Part shown: piece by piece, positions 18,012-29,009 of the stretch
Numbering within the stretch: position 1 is the stretch's first letter
Layout: the number at the start of each line of letters is the position of its first letter
NCBI GenBank assembly: GCA_963663975.2
Contig: CAXXRA010000015.1
Coordinates: 1,116,001-1,180,000 of the forward strand
DNA length: 64,000 nucleotides
Direction: 5' to 3'
DNA from: JANQRX01 sp963663975
GTDB lineage: Bacteria; Pseudomonadota; Alphaproteobacteria; Rhizobiales; Kaistiaceae
Made by a program: the position numbers and the translations under genes
Notes under the pieces: model-generated
What the model saw: the letters and a program-made list of their open reading frames with translations, nothing else
Database searches by the model: none
What the model was told of the DNA's origin: nothing

Positions 18012-18411
18012 GGTATTTCCACACTTGGTGATCAGCAAACGGGCGTCAAGTAATGTCGCAACGCTCGACCGCCTTCACCGGTCAACGACAGCAACGAAGG
18101 CGCTTCCAACCTACCGCAACGGGGGACGAACCTCTGCGCGTTAACGCCCAATTTGCATGTCCGAGATGTCGCGTATTTCGCGGCAAAAGGCGATATCTTG
18201 CGGCGGGAGACAGCATGAATAGCCCGCGAACGTTGTACTTGTCGTGTTCTGGTTAACGCGCGAAATAACGCGCGAAAACTCCGTTTGTTCCCACTTTATA
18301 CAAACTCTACATTTTGGAATCACCAGTGTAATCAAAGAGTTGCTTTGTTACTTCACTGTAAACGCGGCCCCCTATTTGTCGCCTGACGGAGGCAGGATAG
18401 ATTCCGCGGCC
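18012..18411. other. AT-richer intergenic region
   Basis: 400 bp between divergent genes, noticeably richer in A/T from 18240 to 18365. It must hold promoters for both sides. An open frame runs through it into the NUDIX gene, but its sequence has no coding character. Confidence 0.5.
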
Positions 18412-18837
18412 ATGATTTCACGCGAATATCCCGACCGCCCGCTGCTGGGCGTCAGCGGACTGATCCGGCGCCAGGACCGCGTCCTGCTGGTGCAGCGCAG
18501 CCGACCGCCGCTCGCCGGCCTGTGGAGCCTGCCCGGCGGACTGGTCGAGGCCGGCGAGACGCTGGAGGAGGCGGCCCGCCGCGAGATCCGCGAGGAGACC
18601 GGCATCGAAGCCCACGCGTTGGAGCGGATCGGCCTGGAAGAGATCATTGAGCGGGACGAAGCCGGCACGGCCCGGCGCCACTTCGTGCTGGCGGTGTTCA
18701 AGGGCCGCTATCGCTCCGGCACGGTGGTGGCCGGCGACGACGCGCGCGCAGCCATCTGGGCCGACCCATCCAACCCGGACGGATTGGCGTTGACCGAGGG
18801 CACCGCACGGCGGCTCGGCGACGAGGCCGCAGAGTGA
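18412..18837 (+). CDS. NUDIX hydrolase
   Basis: A 141-residue NUDIX protein. The complete Nudix box GX5EX7REUXEEXGU is visible as GGLVEAGETLEEAARREIREETGI from residue 41, split by nothing. The start ATG is chosen because the domain begins directly after it; upstream in-frame codons are not conserved in character. This type, with RSRPPLAGLWSLPGG, resembles ADP-ribose or ADP-sugar pyrophosphatases. The last bases overlap the following gene (GTGA), so the two are coupled. Confidence 0.88.
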   Translation: MISREYPDRPLLGVSGLIRRQDRVLLVQRSRPPLAGLWSLPGGLVEAGETLEEAARREIREETGIEAHALERIGLEEIIERDEAGTARRHFVLAVFKGRYRSGTVVAGDDARAAIWADPSNPDGLALTEGTARRLGDEAAE

Positions 18838-19247
18838 GGGTCGCCAGGCGCCAATCTCGCCGGCCGCGATGGATGGCGGCCGCCGCGCTGTACCTCCTGG
18901 CCACCATCGGCACCCCGGCGACCAGCCAGGAGGCGCCGGTACCGCCTTATGAAACATCGCTCCTGCGGCTGTCGGAGATTCTGGGATCCATCCACTATCT
19001 TCGCCGGTTGTGCGGCTCCGATGACGGCAATCTGTGGCGGGACCAGATGCAGGCGCTGATCGATGCCGAGAGCCCGGAGTTTCTGCGTCGGCTTCGACTC
19101 GCCGATAGTTTCAACCGCGGCTACGACAGCTATCGGTCGGTCCACGTGTCATGCACCGCCTCGGCCCGGTTGACGATCGACCGTTTCATGGAGGAGGGCG
19201 CCCTTCTGGCGGGCGAAATCGTCGCCCGCTACGGCGAAGGTGGTTAG
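18834..19247 (+). CDS. TIGR02301-family periplasmic protein
   Basis: A 137-residue exported protein: signal-like N-terminus (WMAAAALYLLATIGTPATSQ), then the TIGR02301 pattern (LRLSEILGSIHYLRRLC, FNRGYDSYRSVHVSC, TIDRFMEEGALLAGEI). The two conserved cysteines may form a disulfide. The GTG start overlaps the NUDIX stop. This pair is a recurring neighbourhood in Hyphomicrobiales; function is unknown. Confidence 0.85.
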   Translation: MRVARRQSRRPRWMAAAALYLLATIGTPATSQEAPVPPYETSLLRLSEILGSIHYLRRLCGSDDGNLWRDQMQALIDAESPEFLRRLRLADSFNRGYDSYRSVHVSCTASARLTIDRFMEEGALLAGEIVARYGEGG

Positions 19248-19367
19248 CCAAACGTTAACCGCATGCCCTGATGTTTTAAGGGCGCGTTAACCCTTTCTTC
19301 ACGATTGCGCTGACGCGATGTTGCCCTCCTGGTAGGCTGACGGCTCCTGATTGAGGGTCGATTTTCC

Positions 19368-19628
19368 ATGGCGGACGAGAACAGTTCCTTGCCCGAAGAC
19401 GCCTTTATTGCCGAGAAGAAACGGCTGGCGCTGGCATACCTGAGCGAGGCTTGGAATGAAGCCCTCGCCGAGGGTGTGGATCCCGAGATTCTGGCCCATG
19501 CGGCCTTGTTCACCGCCCTGTCCGACCTGGTCGGGACCTATGGCGAGACGGCCGTGGCGGAACTTGCCGGGACACTGCCCAACCGCATTGAATCGCGCGA
19601 ATTCTCGCTCACGCCGGCCGTTCAGTAA
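19368..19628 (+). CDS. Small conserved-type hypothetical protein
   Basis: An 86-residue acidic helical protein with ALAEGVDPEILAHAALFTALSDLVGTYGE in its centre, read as two adjoining helices. No signal peptide or membrane segment is present. Its codon use is typical of the genome. I recall similar small proteins in related alphaproteobacteria but cannot name a family. Confidence 0.65.
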   Translation: MADENSSLPEDAFIAEKKRLALAYLSEAWNEALAEGVDPEILAHAALFTALSDLVGTYGETAVAELAGTLPNRIESREFSLTPAVQ

Positions 19629-19710
19629 CCTCAAGGGTGGTTTCAGCAGCCAGGCGATGGGCTAGAATGCCGCCGCGGAGGCACATCTGCCGCGGCTGGA
19701 GGAACGGTCC

Positions 19711-20376
19711 ATGGCCCGGTTCGCCCCAATCGGTCTTGCAATGGCGGCGGCGCTGATCGTCGCCGGCGGGTCGGCGCCGGCTCAAACCGGCCGCCCGGTC
19801 CCGACCGAAACCATCACCGTTCCGCAGGGCGCGCAGGACCGCGCCATGCCGGGAATCCCGGATTTGGAGGTCGCCACCGAACCCACCTCACAGGCGTTCG
19901 CCGACGCCGACCTGCTCGACATCCACTATGATCCGGAGGACCTGCCGACGCCCGTCCGGCGTTTGCGCGAACAGATCATCGCCGCCGCCGCCACCGGAAA
20001 TCCCGACAATCTCAAACCGATCATCGCTGCCAATGACGTGCCGCCGGCCTTCAGCTTCGGCCATGTCGAGGATCCCATCGCCTACCTCAAATCGCTGTCC
20101 GGCGACCCCGAAGGCCGCGAGATCATGGCGATCCTGATCGAGGTTCTGGAAGCCGGCTTCGTCCACGCCGATGTCGGGACGCCGGAGGAAATGTACGTCT
20201 GGCCTTATTTCGCGCGCTACCCGGTGGAGGCGCTGACACCGGAGCAGATCGTCGAACTTTTCAAGCTGGTCTATGCCGGCGACTACGAGGACATGAAGGC
20301 CTACGGCTATTACCTGTCCTACCGTCTCGGCATCGCGCCCGACGGCACCTGGAGCTATTTCATCGCCGGCGACTGA
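19711..20376 (+). CDS. Exported hypothetical protein
   Basis: A 221-residue protein with a signal peptide (LAMAAALIVAGGSAPAQ), a proline-rich linker and a helical domain. Notable stretches are PTPVRRLREQIIAAAATGNPDNL, VEDPIAYLKSLSGDPEGREI and GTPEEMYVWPYFARYPVEAL. The domain looks like a stand-alone periplasmic protein of unknown function. Confidence 0.65.
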   Translation: MARFAPIGLAMAAALIVAGGSAPAQTGRPVPTETITVPQGAQDRAMPGIPDLEVATEPTSQAFADADLLDIHYDPEDLPTPVRRLREQIIAAAATGNPDNLKPIIAANDVPPAFSFGHVEDPIAYLKSLSGDPEGREIMAILIEVLEAGFVHADVGTPEEMYVWPYFARYPVEALTPEQIVELFKLVYAGDYEDMKAYGYYLSYRLGIAPDGTWSYFIAGD

Positions 20377-20428
20377 CGATTGACACGCGCCATTGTTCCT
20401 GTTTTGTTCCTCGACGAGGAGGAGCGCC

Positions 20429-20836
20429 ATGGAACTGCATCGCGGCCGGCTTTTCGATCACGTTCATCTGATGGTCCGCGATGTCTGGGCCTCGCGGAAA
20501 TTCTACAGCGTCGTGCTCGGGGTTCTGGCCATCCCGATCGGACGCGAGGGCAATGGCTGGTTCACCGCCGACGAGCTTTACGTGAGCGCTGGCAAGCCGG
20601 CCTCGGGCAGGCTGCATCTGGCCTTCGTCGCCGCCAGCCGCGACCTGGTTGAACGTTTCTACCGGAGCGGCCTTTCGGCCGGCGGTACGGGCAACGGCGC
20701 CCCCGGCGAGCGGCCGTATCACCCCGGCTATTTTTCCGCCCACCTGCTCGATCCCGACGGCAACAATGTGGAAGCGGTCAACCACGGACCGGTCAAACAG
20801 ACGGCACAATCGATCATCATCCGCCGGGAGGTTTGA
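20429..20836 (+). CDS. VOC/glyoxalase-family protein
   Basis: A 135-residue vicinal-oxygen-chelate fold protein: FDHVHLMVRDVWASRKFYSVVLG opens the first beta-alpha-beta unit and HLLDPDGNNVEAVNHGP closes the second, supplying His and Glu metal ligands. The ATG is preceded by GAGGAGGAG. Members include glyoxalases, ring-cleavage dioxygenases and resistance proteins; the substrate is unknown. Confidence 0.82.
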   Translation: MELHRGRLFDHVHLMVRDVWASRKFYSVVLGVLAIPIGREGNGWFTADELYVSAGKPASGRLHLAFVAASRDLVERFYRSGLSAGGTGNGAPGERPYHPGYFSAHLLDPDGNNVEAVNHGPVKQTAQSIIIRREV

Positions 20837-20839
20837 GCC

Positions 20840-21574
20840 ATGGCAGTGGCCGACAGAACGCCAGCATCGGGCGAGCCACTGTTTCGAAACCGGCCGAATC
20901 AGGTCAATTTGGCTCGCATGGTCACCACATACTTGCTGCCGGCTGAAATCTCGTCCGACGACCTAGCCCATTGGAGCCGTGGCCGCCGCTTTGCCACAGT
21001 GCTGGCTGATCCACCGTGGCGCTTTCAGAACAGCACGGGCAAAGTTGCACCCGAACACCGGCGTTTGAGTCGGTACAGCACGCTGTCGCTGGCTGAGATT
21101 CAGAGCCTTCCGATAGAGGGGATAACGCAGGACACTTCCCATCTGTATCTTTGGGTGCCGAACGCGCTGCTGTCTGAAGGGCTGTCCGTGATGACTGCTT
21201 GGGGATTTACGTACAAATCGAACATCGTCTGGCACAAAATCAGAAAGGACGGCGGTTCGGACGGCCGTGGCGTCGGATTCTACTTTCGGAATGTGACTGA
21301 GCTGATTCTTTTCGGGGTGCGCGGCAAGAACGCACGCACCCTTGCCCCAGGACGCCGACAGGTAAACTACATTGCCAGCCGCAAACGCGAGCATTCGCGT
21401 AAACCCGATGAGCTCTACCCCATCATAGAAGCGTGTTCGCCTGGTCCATTTCTGGAACTTTTTGCTCGCGGCACGCGGCCCGGCTGGCACGCATGGGGTA
21501 ATCAGGCGAACGCTAGCTACCGACCAAGCTGGCGCACGTATGGAAACCATAGCGCGGTGCTGCCAGCAGAATAG
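20840..21574 (+). CDS. MT-A70-family DNA adenine methyltransferase
   Basis: A 244-residue MT-A70 methyltransferase. The catalytic DPPW motif is in VLADPPWRFQN near residue 57. It is followed by SLYLWVPNALL-like (here HLYLWVPNALLSEG), TYKSNIVWHKIRKDG and KPDELYPIIEACSPGPFLELFARG, the SAM-binding region. The family adds N6-methyl to adenine in DNA or RNA. No restriction enzyme is adjacent. Codon use is less GC-biased than in neighbours, and it interrupts an otherwise core-like gene order, so it was probably acquired horizontally, as is common for phage-type members. Confidence 0.85.
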   Translation: MAVADRTPASGEPLFRNRPNQVNLARMVTTYLLPAEISSDDLAHWSRGRRFATVLADPPWRFQNSTGKVAPEHRRLSRYSTLSLAEIQSLPIEGITQDTSHLYLWVPNALLSEGLSVMTAWGFTYKSNIVWHKIRKDGGSDGRGVGFYFRNVTELILFGVRGKNARTLAPGRRQVNYIASRKREHSRKPDELYPIIEACSPGPFLELFARGTRPGWHAWGNQANASYRPSWRTYGNHSAVLPAE

Positions 21575-21683
21575 TAGCGCTGATTTGGTGCGCACCTCTT
21601 TGCCATAGCAATCCGGCACCAGCGGCCGTCGCGATCCGATCCCGCCCCTTGCCGTCGAATCGTCGCCTGCTTAGGTAACCACC

Positions 21684-22559
21684 ATGACCGAGACCACCGG
21701 TACCGGGCCGGCCTTCATGTGCGAACTTTCGAGCCACGGCATCGTCGGGGTGTCCGGCGACGATGCGAGCAAATTCCTCGGCGATTTGGTGACCGGTGAC
21801 ATAGCCGGGCTGCAGGATGGCGGCGCCTGCTACGGTGGCCTGTTGTCGCCTCAGGGCAAGGTGCTGTTCGATTTTCTCCTGTTCCGACGGGATGGCGGCT
21901 TCCTGATCGACCTGCCCAGGGACGCCGCCGCCGGGTTGGTGCAGCGACTGTCTTTCTACCGGCTGCGGGCCAAGGTCGAAGTCAGCGACCGGGCAAACGC
22001 CTGGCGCGTGATGGCGCTGTGGGATGGCGTGCCGCCGGCCCTGCCCGGCCTCGCCGTCGATCCCCGCAACGCTCGCCTCGGAAGTCGGGCGGTGATCCCG
22101 GTCGACCTCGCCATCGACCAGACGCGATATCGCCAGGGCGACGAGAGCGACTATCACGCCCGTCGGATCGGCCTCGGCGTGCCCGAGGCCATCATGGATT
22201 TCGCTTATGGCGATGTGTTCCCGCACACAATCGCCATGGACCAGCTCGGCGGCGTCGATTTCGACAAGGGCTGCTACATCGGACAGGAGGTGGTTTCGCG
22301 CATGGAGCACCGCGGATCGGCGCGCCGCCGAATCGTCCTGGTCGTGGGTGACCGCGAACTGCCATCGGCCGGTGCCGCGCTCGAGGCCGACGGACGGGCG
22401 ATCGGCACGCTCGGCTCTTCCCACGGCACGGCAGGCCTGGCGATCGCGCGACTGGACCGCGCCGGTGAGGCCATGGACCGCGGCCTTCCGGTCACCGCGG
22501 GCGAAGCGCAGGTCACTCTCCGGCTGCCGGATTGGGCCCGTTACACATGGGCGGGGTAG
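21684..22559 (+). CDS. ygfZ: Folate-binding YgfZ-family protein
   Basis: A 291-residue GcvT-like protein. The YgfZ signature KGCYIGQE occurs in DFDKGCYIGQEVVSRMEHRG near residue 195. The N-terminal part (GDDASKFLGDLVTGDI, YGGLLSPQGKVLFDFLLF) is the tetrahydrofolate-binding aminomethyltransferase-like domain. YgfZ/IBA57 proteins assist repair or assembly of certain iron-sulfur enzymes. It is followed by the HD hydrolase and tyrosine phosphatase genes in the same direction. Confidence 0.92.
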   Translation: MTETTGTGPAFMCELSSHGIVGVSGDDASKFLGDLVTGDIAGLQDGGACYGGLLSPQGKVLFDFLLFRRDGGFLIDLPRDAAAGLVQRLSFYRLRAKVEVSDRANAWRVMALWDGVPPALPGLAVDPRNARLGSRAVIPVDLAIDQTRYRQGDESDYHARRIGLGVPEAIMDFAYGDVFPHTIAMDQLGGVDFDKGCYIGQEVVSRMEHRGSARRRIVLVVGDRELPSAGAALEADGRAIGTLGSSHGTAGLAIARLDRAGEAMDRGLPVTAGEAQVTLRLPDWARYTWAG

Positions 22560-22634
22560 ACTTGGGCGGGATAGACTTGAACGAGGTGAAACGCTTCCGG
22601 ACGCCGATGTTCATTGCCACCGCGTCGCGCCGTC

Positions 22635-23249
22635 ATGGCTGAGCGAAATCCTCCGCCACGGGCATGGCAGCGCATGCTGTCCGGTCGGCGCCTTGACCTC
22701 ATCGATCCCTCGCCGCTCGACATCGAAATCGACGACATCGCTCATGGCCTGGCCCGGGTCGCTCGGTGGAACGGTCAGACCACCGGCCGTCATGTTTTCT
22801 CGGTCGCCCAGCACACCCTGATGGTCGATCGGATCTTCGCCGAACGGCATGGCGATGCCGATGCGCCTTGGCGGCTGGCGGTGCTCCTCCACGATGCGCC
22901 CGAATACGTGATCGGCGACCTGATCTCGCCGTTCAAAGCGCTGCTCGGCGGTAGATATGTTGCGGTCGAACAGCGGCTGCTCGAGGCGATCCACCGCCGA
23001 TTCGGGGTCGCCCACCCGCTGCCGGCCAAGGTCGCCGCGGCGATCAAGGCAGCGGACAGGATTTCGGCGTATCATGAGGCGATAGCCCTGGCGGGCTTTG
23101 CCAAAAGGGAGGCGGTCAGGTTCTTCGGCAGACCGGCGGCCGTCGGCACGGACCTGATCGATCTCGAGCCGTGGCCTGCTCCGGTGGCCGAACGGCGCTA
23201 TCTGAAACGTTTTGCGGCGGCAAGCAAACTGGCGGAGAAAGAGACATGA
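22635..23249 (+). CDS. HD-domain phosphohydrolase (YfbR/5'-nucleotidase-like)
   Basis: A 204-residue HD hydrolase. Metal ligands are visible as FSVAQHTLMVDRI (first His, near residue 58), AVLLHDAPEYVIGDL (the HD pair, near 83) and IKAADRISAYHEA (the last Asp, near 137). The arrangement matches the YfbR-like nucleotidases. The start with MAERNPPP is favoured over a longer frame. Confidence 0.8.
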   Translation: MAERNPPPRAWQRMLSGRRLDLIDPSPLDIEIDDIAHGLARVARWNGQTTGRHVFSVAQHTLMVDRIFAERHGDADAPWRLAVLLHDAPEYVIGDLISPFKALLGGRYVAVEQRLLEAIHRRFGVAHPLPAKVAAAIKAADRISAYHEAIALAGFAKREAVRFFGRPAAVGTDLIDLEPWPAPVAERRYLKRFAAASKLAEKET

Positions 23250-23301
23250 CAAGCCCCGGCATAAGGCCATCGAACCAAGCACGACCTGGGAGACTCCAGC
23301 C

Positions 23302-23817
23302 ATGACGGCCATCCATGTCTGCTCGCTTTCGAAGCTGCACGACACCGTTCGGGTGGCCGCAGCCAGCCACTTGGTGAGCCTGGTCAGCGAGGGAACCGAC
23401 CTGGAGCGACCGCCGGACATTGCCGCCGGCAATCACCTCGACATTCGCATCAGCGATATCACCGAGGCGATGGAGGGCGAGGTCCTGGCCGGGCCGCAGC
23501 ACGTTCGGGCCATCGTCGATTTCATCGACGGCTGGAACGGCGATCGGCCAATGGTGGTGCACTGCTACGCCGGGATCAGCCGATCGACGGCGGCAGCCTT
23601 CATCGCTCTTTGCGTCATCCGGCCGCAGATCAGTGAGGAAAAGCACGCAACCGCCTTGCGCCAGGCATCTCTGACCGCAACGCCCAATCGCCATCTGGTG
23701 GCGCTGGCCGACCAGCTTCTCGCCCGTGGCGGCAGGATGGTCGCGGCGATCGATGCCATCGGTCGGGGAACGCTGGCGTTCGAGGGAACTCCGTTCGCGC
23801 TCGCCATCGGACGCTAG
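23302..23817 (+). CDS. Tyrosine phosphatase family protein
   Basis: A 171-residue dual-specificity/tyrosine-phosphatase-like protein. The P-loop HCYAGISRS (HCX5R) is near residue 92, preceded by the strand GDRPMVVHC. The general acid is probably an Asp in the ITEAMEGEV/HLDIRISDI region. The start ATG has GGGAGA upstream. It lies immediately before the IS5 insertion. Confidence 0.8.
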   Translation: MTAIHVCSLSKLHDTVRVAAASHLVSLVSEGTDLERPPDIAAGNHLDIRISDITEAMEGEVLAGPQHVRAIVDFIDGWNGDRPMVVHCYAGISRSTAAAFIALCVIRPQISEEKHATALRQASLTATPNRHLVALADQLLARGGRMVAAIDAIGRGTLAFEGTPFALAIGR

Positions 23818-23847
23818 AACCCTTTCGACCAACTCGGAGCCATTCTA

Positions 23848-24690
23848 GGTCCTGTTGACAGTTATCGGAGCCAGATGATGGCACCGACAAGAAACAGCAT
23901 GGCCATGTAGGCCGTTGCGGTTTTTTCATAGCGCGTGGCGATGCGCCGGAAGTGTTTGATTTTGTTTATGTAACATTCGACGAGATGTCTTTCTTTGTAG
24001 AGTTCGGCATCGTAGGGGATGGCTTGCGCCCGTGACGGGTTGGATGGGATCACCGCCACTATTCCGGCATCGTTGAGACGAGCGCGGAGATGATCGGCAT
24101 CATAGGCCGTGTCGGCGATGAGGTTTGCGCCGGCCACGTCGGCGATCAACTCTTCAGCCTGGGTGACATCGCCAACCTGACCGCCGGTAAGGATGAACCG
24201 TAATGGATTGCCGAGCCCATCGACAGCGATGTGAACCTTGCTCGTCAAGCCGCCGCGCGAACGTCCGATGGCCTGATTTTGAGTCCCCCTTTTGCGCCCG
24301 ACGCATGTTGATGTGCCCGCACAATGGTTGAATCGATGATCAGGTATTCGAAGTCCGGATCGTCCACCAAGGCCTTGAAAAGACTCTCCCATGCCCCTTG
24401 TTTGGCCCACCGGGAAAAGCGCACGTACACGCTGTTCCAATTGCCGAACGCGTCCGGCAGGTCGCGCCATGGCGAACTCGTGCGTGCAATCCACAATACC
24501 GCATCCACGAACAGACGATTGTCCCGTCCCGTGGATCCGCAATCCGACGCCTTGCCGGGTACCAAATCCGATATCCGTTCCCATTGAACGTCCGTCAATT
24601 CCCTGCGAAGCATGACCGGTTCCTCCTCCACACCCAGGTCTTGCTTGAATCACAACCGCCATTAATAAACCGTTAACTGTCAACAGCACC
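23848..24690 (-). mobile_element. IS5-family (IS427-like) insertion sequence, copy 1, 843 bp
   Basis: Bounded by imperfect inverted repeats (GGTCCTGTTGACAGTTA and, inverted, GGTGCTGTTGACAGTTA) and flanked by TA on both sides, within CTAG at both borders. It contains a two-frame transposase. A second copy at 34513-35355 differs at least at one base (A versus G, in CCGCCGGTAAGG against CCGCCGGTGAGG). A degraded third fragment lies just downstream. Confidence 0.92.
23862..24631 (-). CDS. IS5-family transposase (two frames, programmed -1 shift)
   Basis: The first frame (24631 to 24245) encodes the N-terminal part: LTDVQWERISDLVPG, then NRLFVDAVLWIARTSSPWRDLPDAFGNW and the first catalytic region IIDSTIVRAHQHASGAKGG. 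The rest lies in the -1 frame to 23862: RGTQNQAIGRSRGGLTSK, LIADTAYDADHLRARL (second Asp) and ERHLVECYINKIKHFRR (Glu). The shift fits slippage on A-AAA-GGG at about 24288-24293 in the strand being read. This arrangement is standard for IS427-group elements. Confidence 0.9.
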
Positions 24691-24799
24691 TAGAGCAGTG
24701 GTCCAACCGTCCCGGCCTGGCATCGAAATCGGACTGGTCGCCGCTATCGTCGCGGCGGCCAGCCAGCAACCGCTGATTCTGGCGGTCGCCGCCGATCAG
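24666..24799 (+). repeat. 134-bp direct repeat, unit 1
   Basis: Comprises the last 25 bp of IS5 copy 1 plus 109 bp of following sequence, which is a duplicate of the first codons of the NUDIX/NrtR-like gene. Identical to 24967-25100 apart from possible differences too small to notice by eye. Confidence 0.9.
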
Positions 24800-24966
24800 T
24801 TCCGGCAGGTCGACGCCATGGCGAACTCGTGCGTGCAATCCACAATACCGCATCCACGAACAGACGATTGTCCCGGCCCGTGGATCCGCAATCCGACGCC
24901 TTCGGGTACCAAATCCGATATCCTTCGAACGTCCGTCGCGGCTGACCGGCGCTGGTCACAACCGGT
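24800..24966 (-). mobile_element. Degraded IS5 fragment
   Basis: Matches the right part of the IS5 element (GGCGAACTCGTGCGTGCAAT and the following 80 bp, then GGTACCAAATCCGATATCC), but with one-base insertions, small deletions and loss of the start region of the transposase. It is older than the two intact copies. With the right end at 24967-24991 it forms an internally deleted relic. Confidence 0.85.
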
Positions 24967-25100
24967 TAAACCGTTAACTGTCAACAGCACCTAGAGCAGT
25001 GGTCCAACCGTCCCGGCCTGGCATCGAAATCGGACTGGTCGCCGCTATCGTCGCGGCGGCCAGCCAGCAACCGCTGATTCTGGCGGTCGCCGCCGATCAG
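24967..25100 (+). repeat. 134-bp direct repeat, unit 2
   Basis: Second copy of the repeat at 24666-24799, offset 301 bp. It begins in the IS5 right end and runs into the coding region of the NUDIX/NrtR-like gene that continues intact. Confidence 0.9.
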
Positions 25101-25985
25101 ACCCGGGACGAGGATGACGGCCTACCGTTCGGCCCGTTCAATCCGCTCGGCCATCCCACCTTCGAGGTCGGGCTGCGCTGGTGGGTCCACAAGCAGACGG
25201 CCTTGACCGTCGGCCACGTCGAACAGCTCTACACTTTCGGTGATCGCGGGCGTCATGCCGCCTCCGGCGACAGTGGACCGCATCAGGTTTCGGTCGGATA
25301 TCTGGCGCTGACGCGCATCGCCGAGGAGGCATCCGAGGCGCGGGCGCGGGCGGGCGCAAATTGGCGCGAGTGGTACGAATTTTTTCCATGGGAGGACTGG
25401 CGGCGGGGACGTCCGGCCCTCATCGATGAAGCGTTGACGCCGGCGTTGTCCAAATGGGCGGATCAGCAACCCGACCGTACCCAGGAAGACCGCGCCCTGG
25501 GGCGGCGCGAGCGCGTCGGCATCGCCTTCGGCAAAGGCGACACCGGCTGGGACGACGAACGGGTGCTGGATCGCTACGAGCTGCTCTACGAAGCCGGACT
25601 GGTCGGCGAGGCGGTTCGCGATGGCATGGCCAAACCGACCTCGGTCGCCTCACGTTCCGGCCGGCCCATGCGCTTCGACCATCGCCGTATTCTTGCCACG
25701 GCCATCTCCCGCCTGCGCGCCAAGCTTAAATACCGGCCGGTGATTTTCGAGTTGATGGAAGAAGCGTTCACCCTGACCGAATTGCAGCTGATGGCCGAGG
25801 CGTTGTCCGGCCGTCATCTGCACAAGCAGAATTTTCGCCGATTGGTCGACAATGCCGCGCTGGTCGAGCCGACCGGCGCGATGGCCCGGCAGGTGCGCGG
25901 GCGGCCGGCCGCGCTGTTCCGCTTCCGCCATGACATCCTGAAGGAGCGACCCGCGCCGGGGCTCAGACTCGGGTCGCGGGGATAA
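24999..25985 (+). CDS. NUDIX-like / NrtR-type protein
   Basis: A 328-residue protein with an N-terminal NUDIX-fold domain and a C-terminal NrtR-like winged helix. The N-terminal half starts IEIGLVAAIVAAASQQPLIL and continues with VEQLYTFGDRGRH and SVGYLALTRI. The C-terminal half has RLRAKLKYRPVIFELMEEAFTLTELQ and KQNFRRLVDNAALVEPTG. NrtR proteins bind ADP-ribose and repress NAD synthesis genes. The classical Nudix box is not seen, so it is more likely a sensor than a hydrolase. The start (GTG) lies eight bases from an IS5-derived end, so the native promoter is probably lost. Confidence 0.75.
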   Translation: MVQPSRPGIEIGLVAAIVAAASQQPLILAVAADQTRDEDDGLPFGPFNPLGHPTFEVGLRWWVHKQTALTVGHVEQLYTFGDRGRHAASGDSGPHQVSVGYLALTRIAEEASEARARAGANWREWYEFFPWEDWRRGRPALIDEALTPALSKWADQQPDRTQEDRALGRRERVGIAFGKGDTGWDDERVLDRYELLYEAGLVGEAVRDGMAKPTSVASRSGRPMRFDHRRILATAISRLRAKLKYRPVIFELMEEAFTLTELQLMAEALSGRHLHKQNFRRLVDNAALVEPTGAMARQVRGRPAALFRFRHDILKERPAPGLRLGSRG

Positions 25986-26096
25986 AATATCCGCCGCCGG
26001 GATGAATTCCCGTGGCAGGTCGGCCAAGCCATCATTGCGCGCCGCCGCGCGCTTGGATAGGAAGGCCCGGCCAGCGCGTCAGCAGACGGGGACTTC

Positions 26097-28784
<2,688 letters not shown>

Positions 28785-28950
28785 ATGTTGCCCTTTCTCG
28801 GCCCGATCGTGCGCCCACTCTCGCCTGATTTGTAAGGCGACAATGTCACCGGGCGTACCGGTGAGTCGGGCATTAACGGTCTTTCAAGGTTAATCCCGCA
28901 TCAATCTGGTCACTTGGGGCTCGCCCCCGGCGAGAAGCCGGGAAGTGCGG

Positions 28951-28978
28951 TTGACACGATTGTTGCGTGGAGTAGGGC
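28951..28978 (+). promoter_or_regulatory. Possible promoter of the cell wall hydrolase gene
   Basis: A consensus TTGACA at 28951-28956 is followed after 16 bases by TAGGGC (28973-28978), about 30 bp before the likely start codon. The -10 match is weak. Confidence 0.3.
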
Positions 28979-29009
28979 ATTGATTGTCAAGGGGGTTCAG
29001 CGGCCGCAA

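Noticed and set aside
24698..24994. 99-codon frame beginning like the NrtR-like protein
   Set aside because: Only the first 34 codons are the duplicated gene start; the rest reads through an IS5 relic, so it is not a functional gene.
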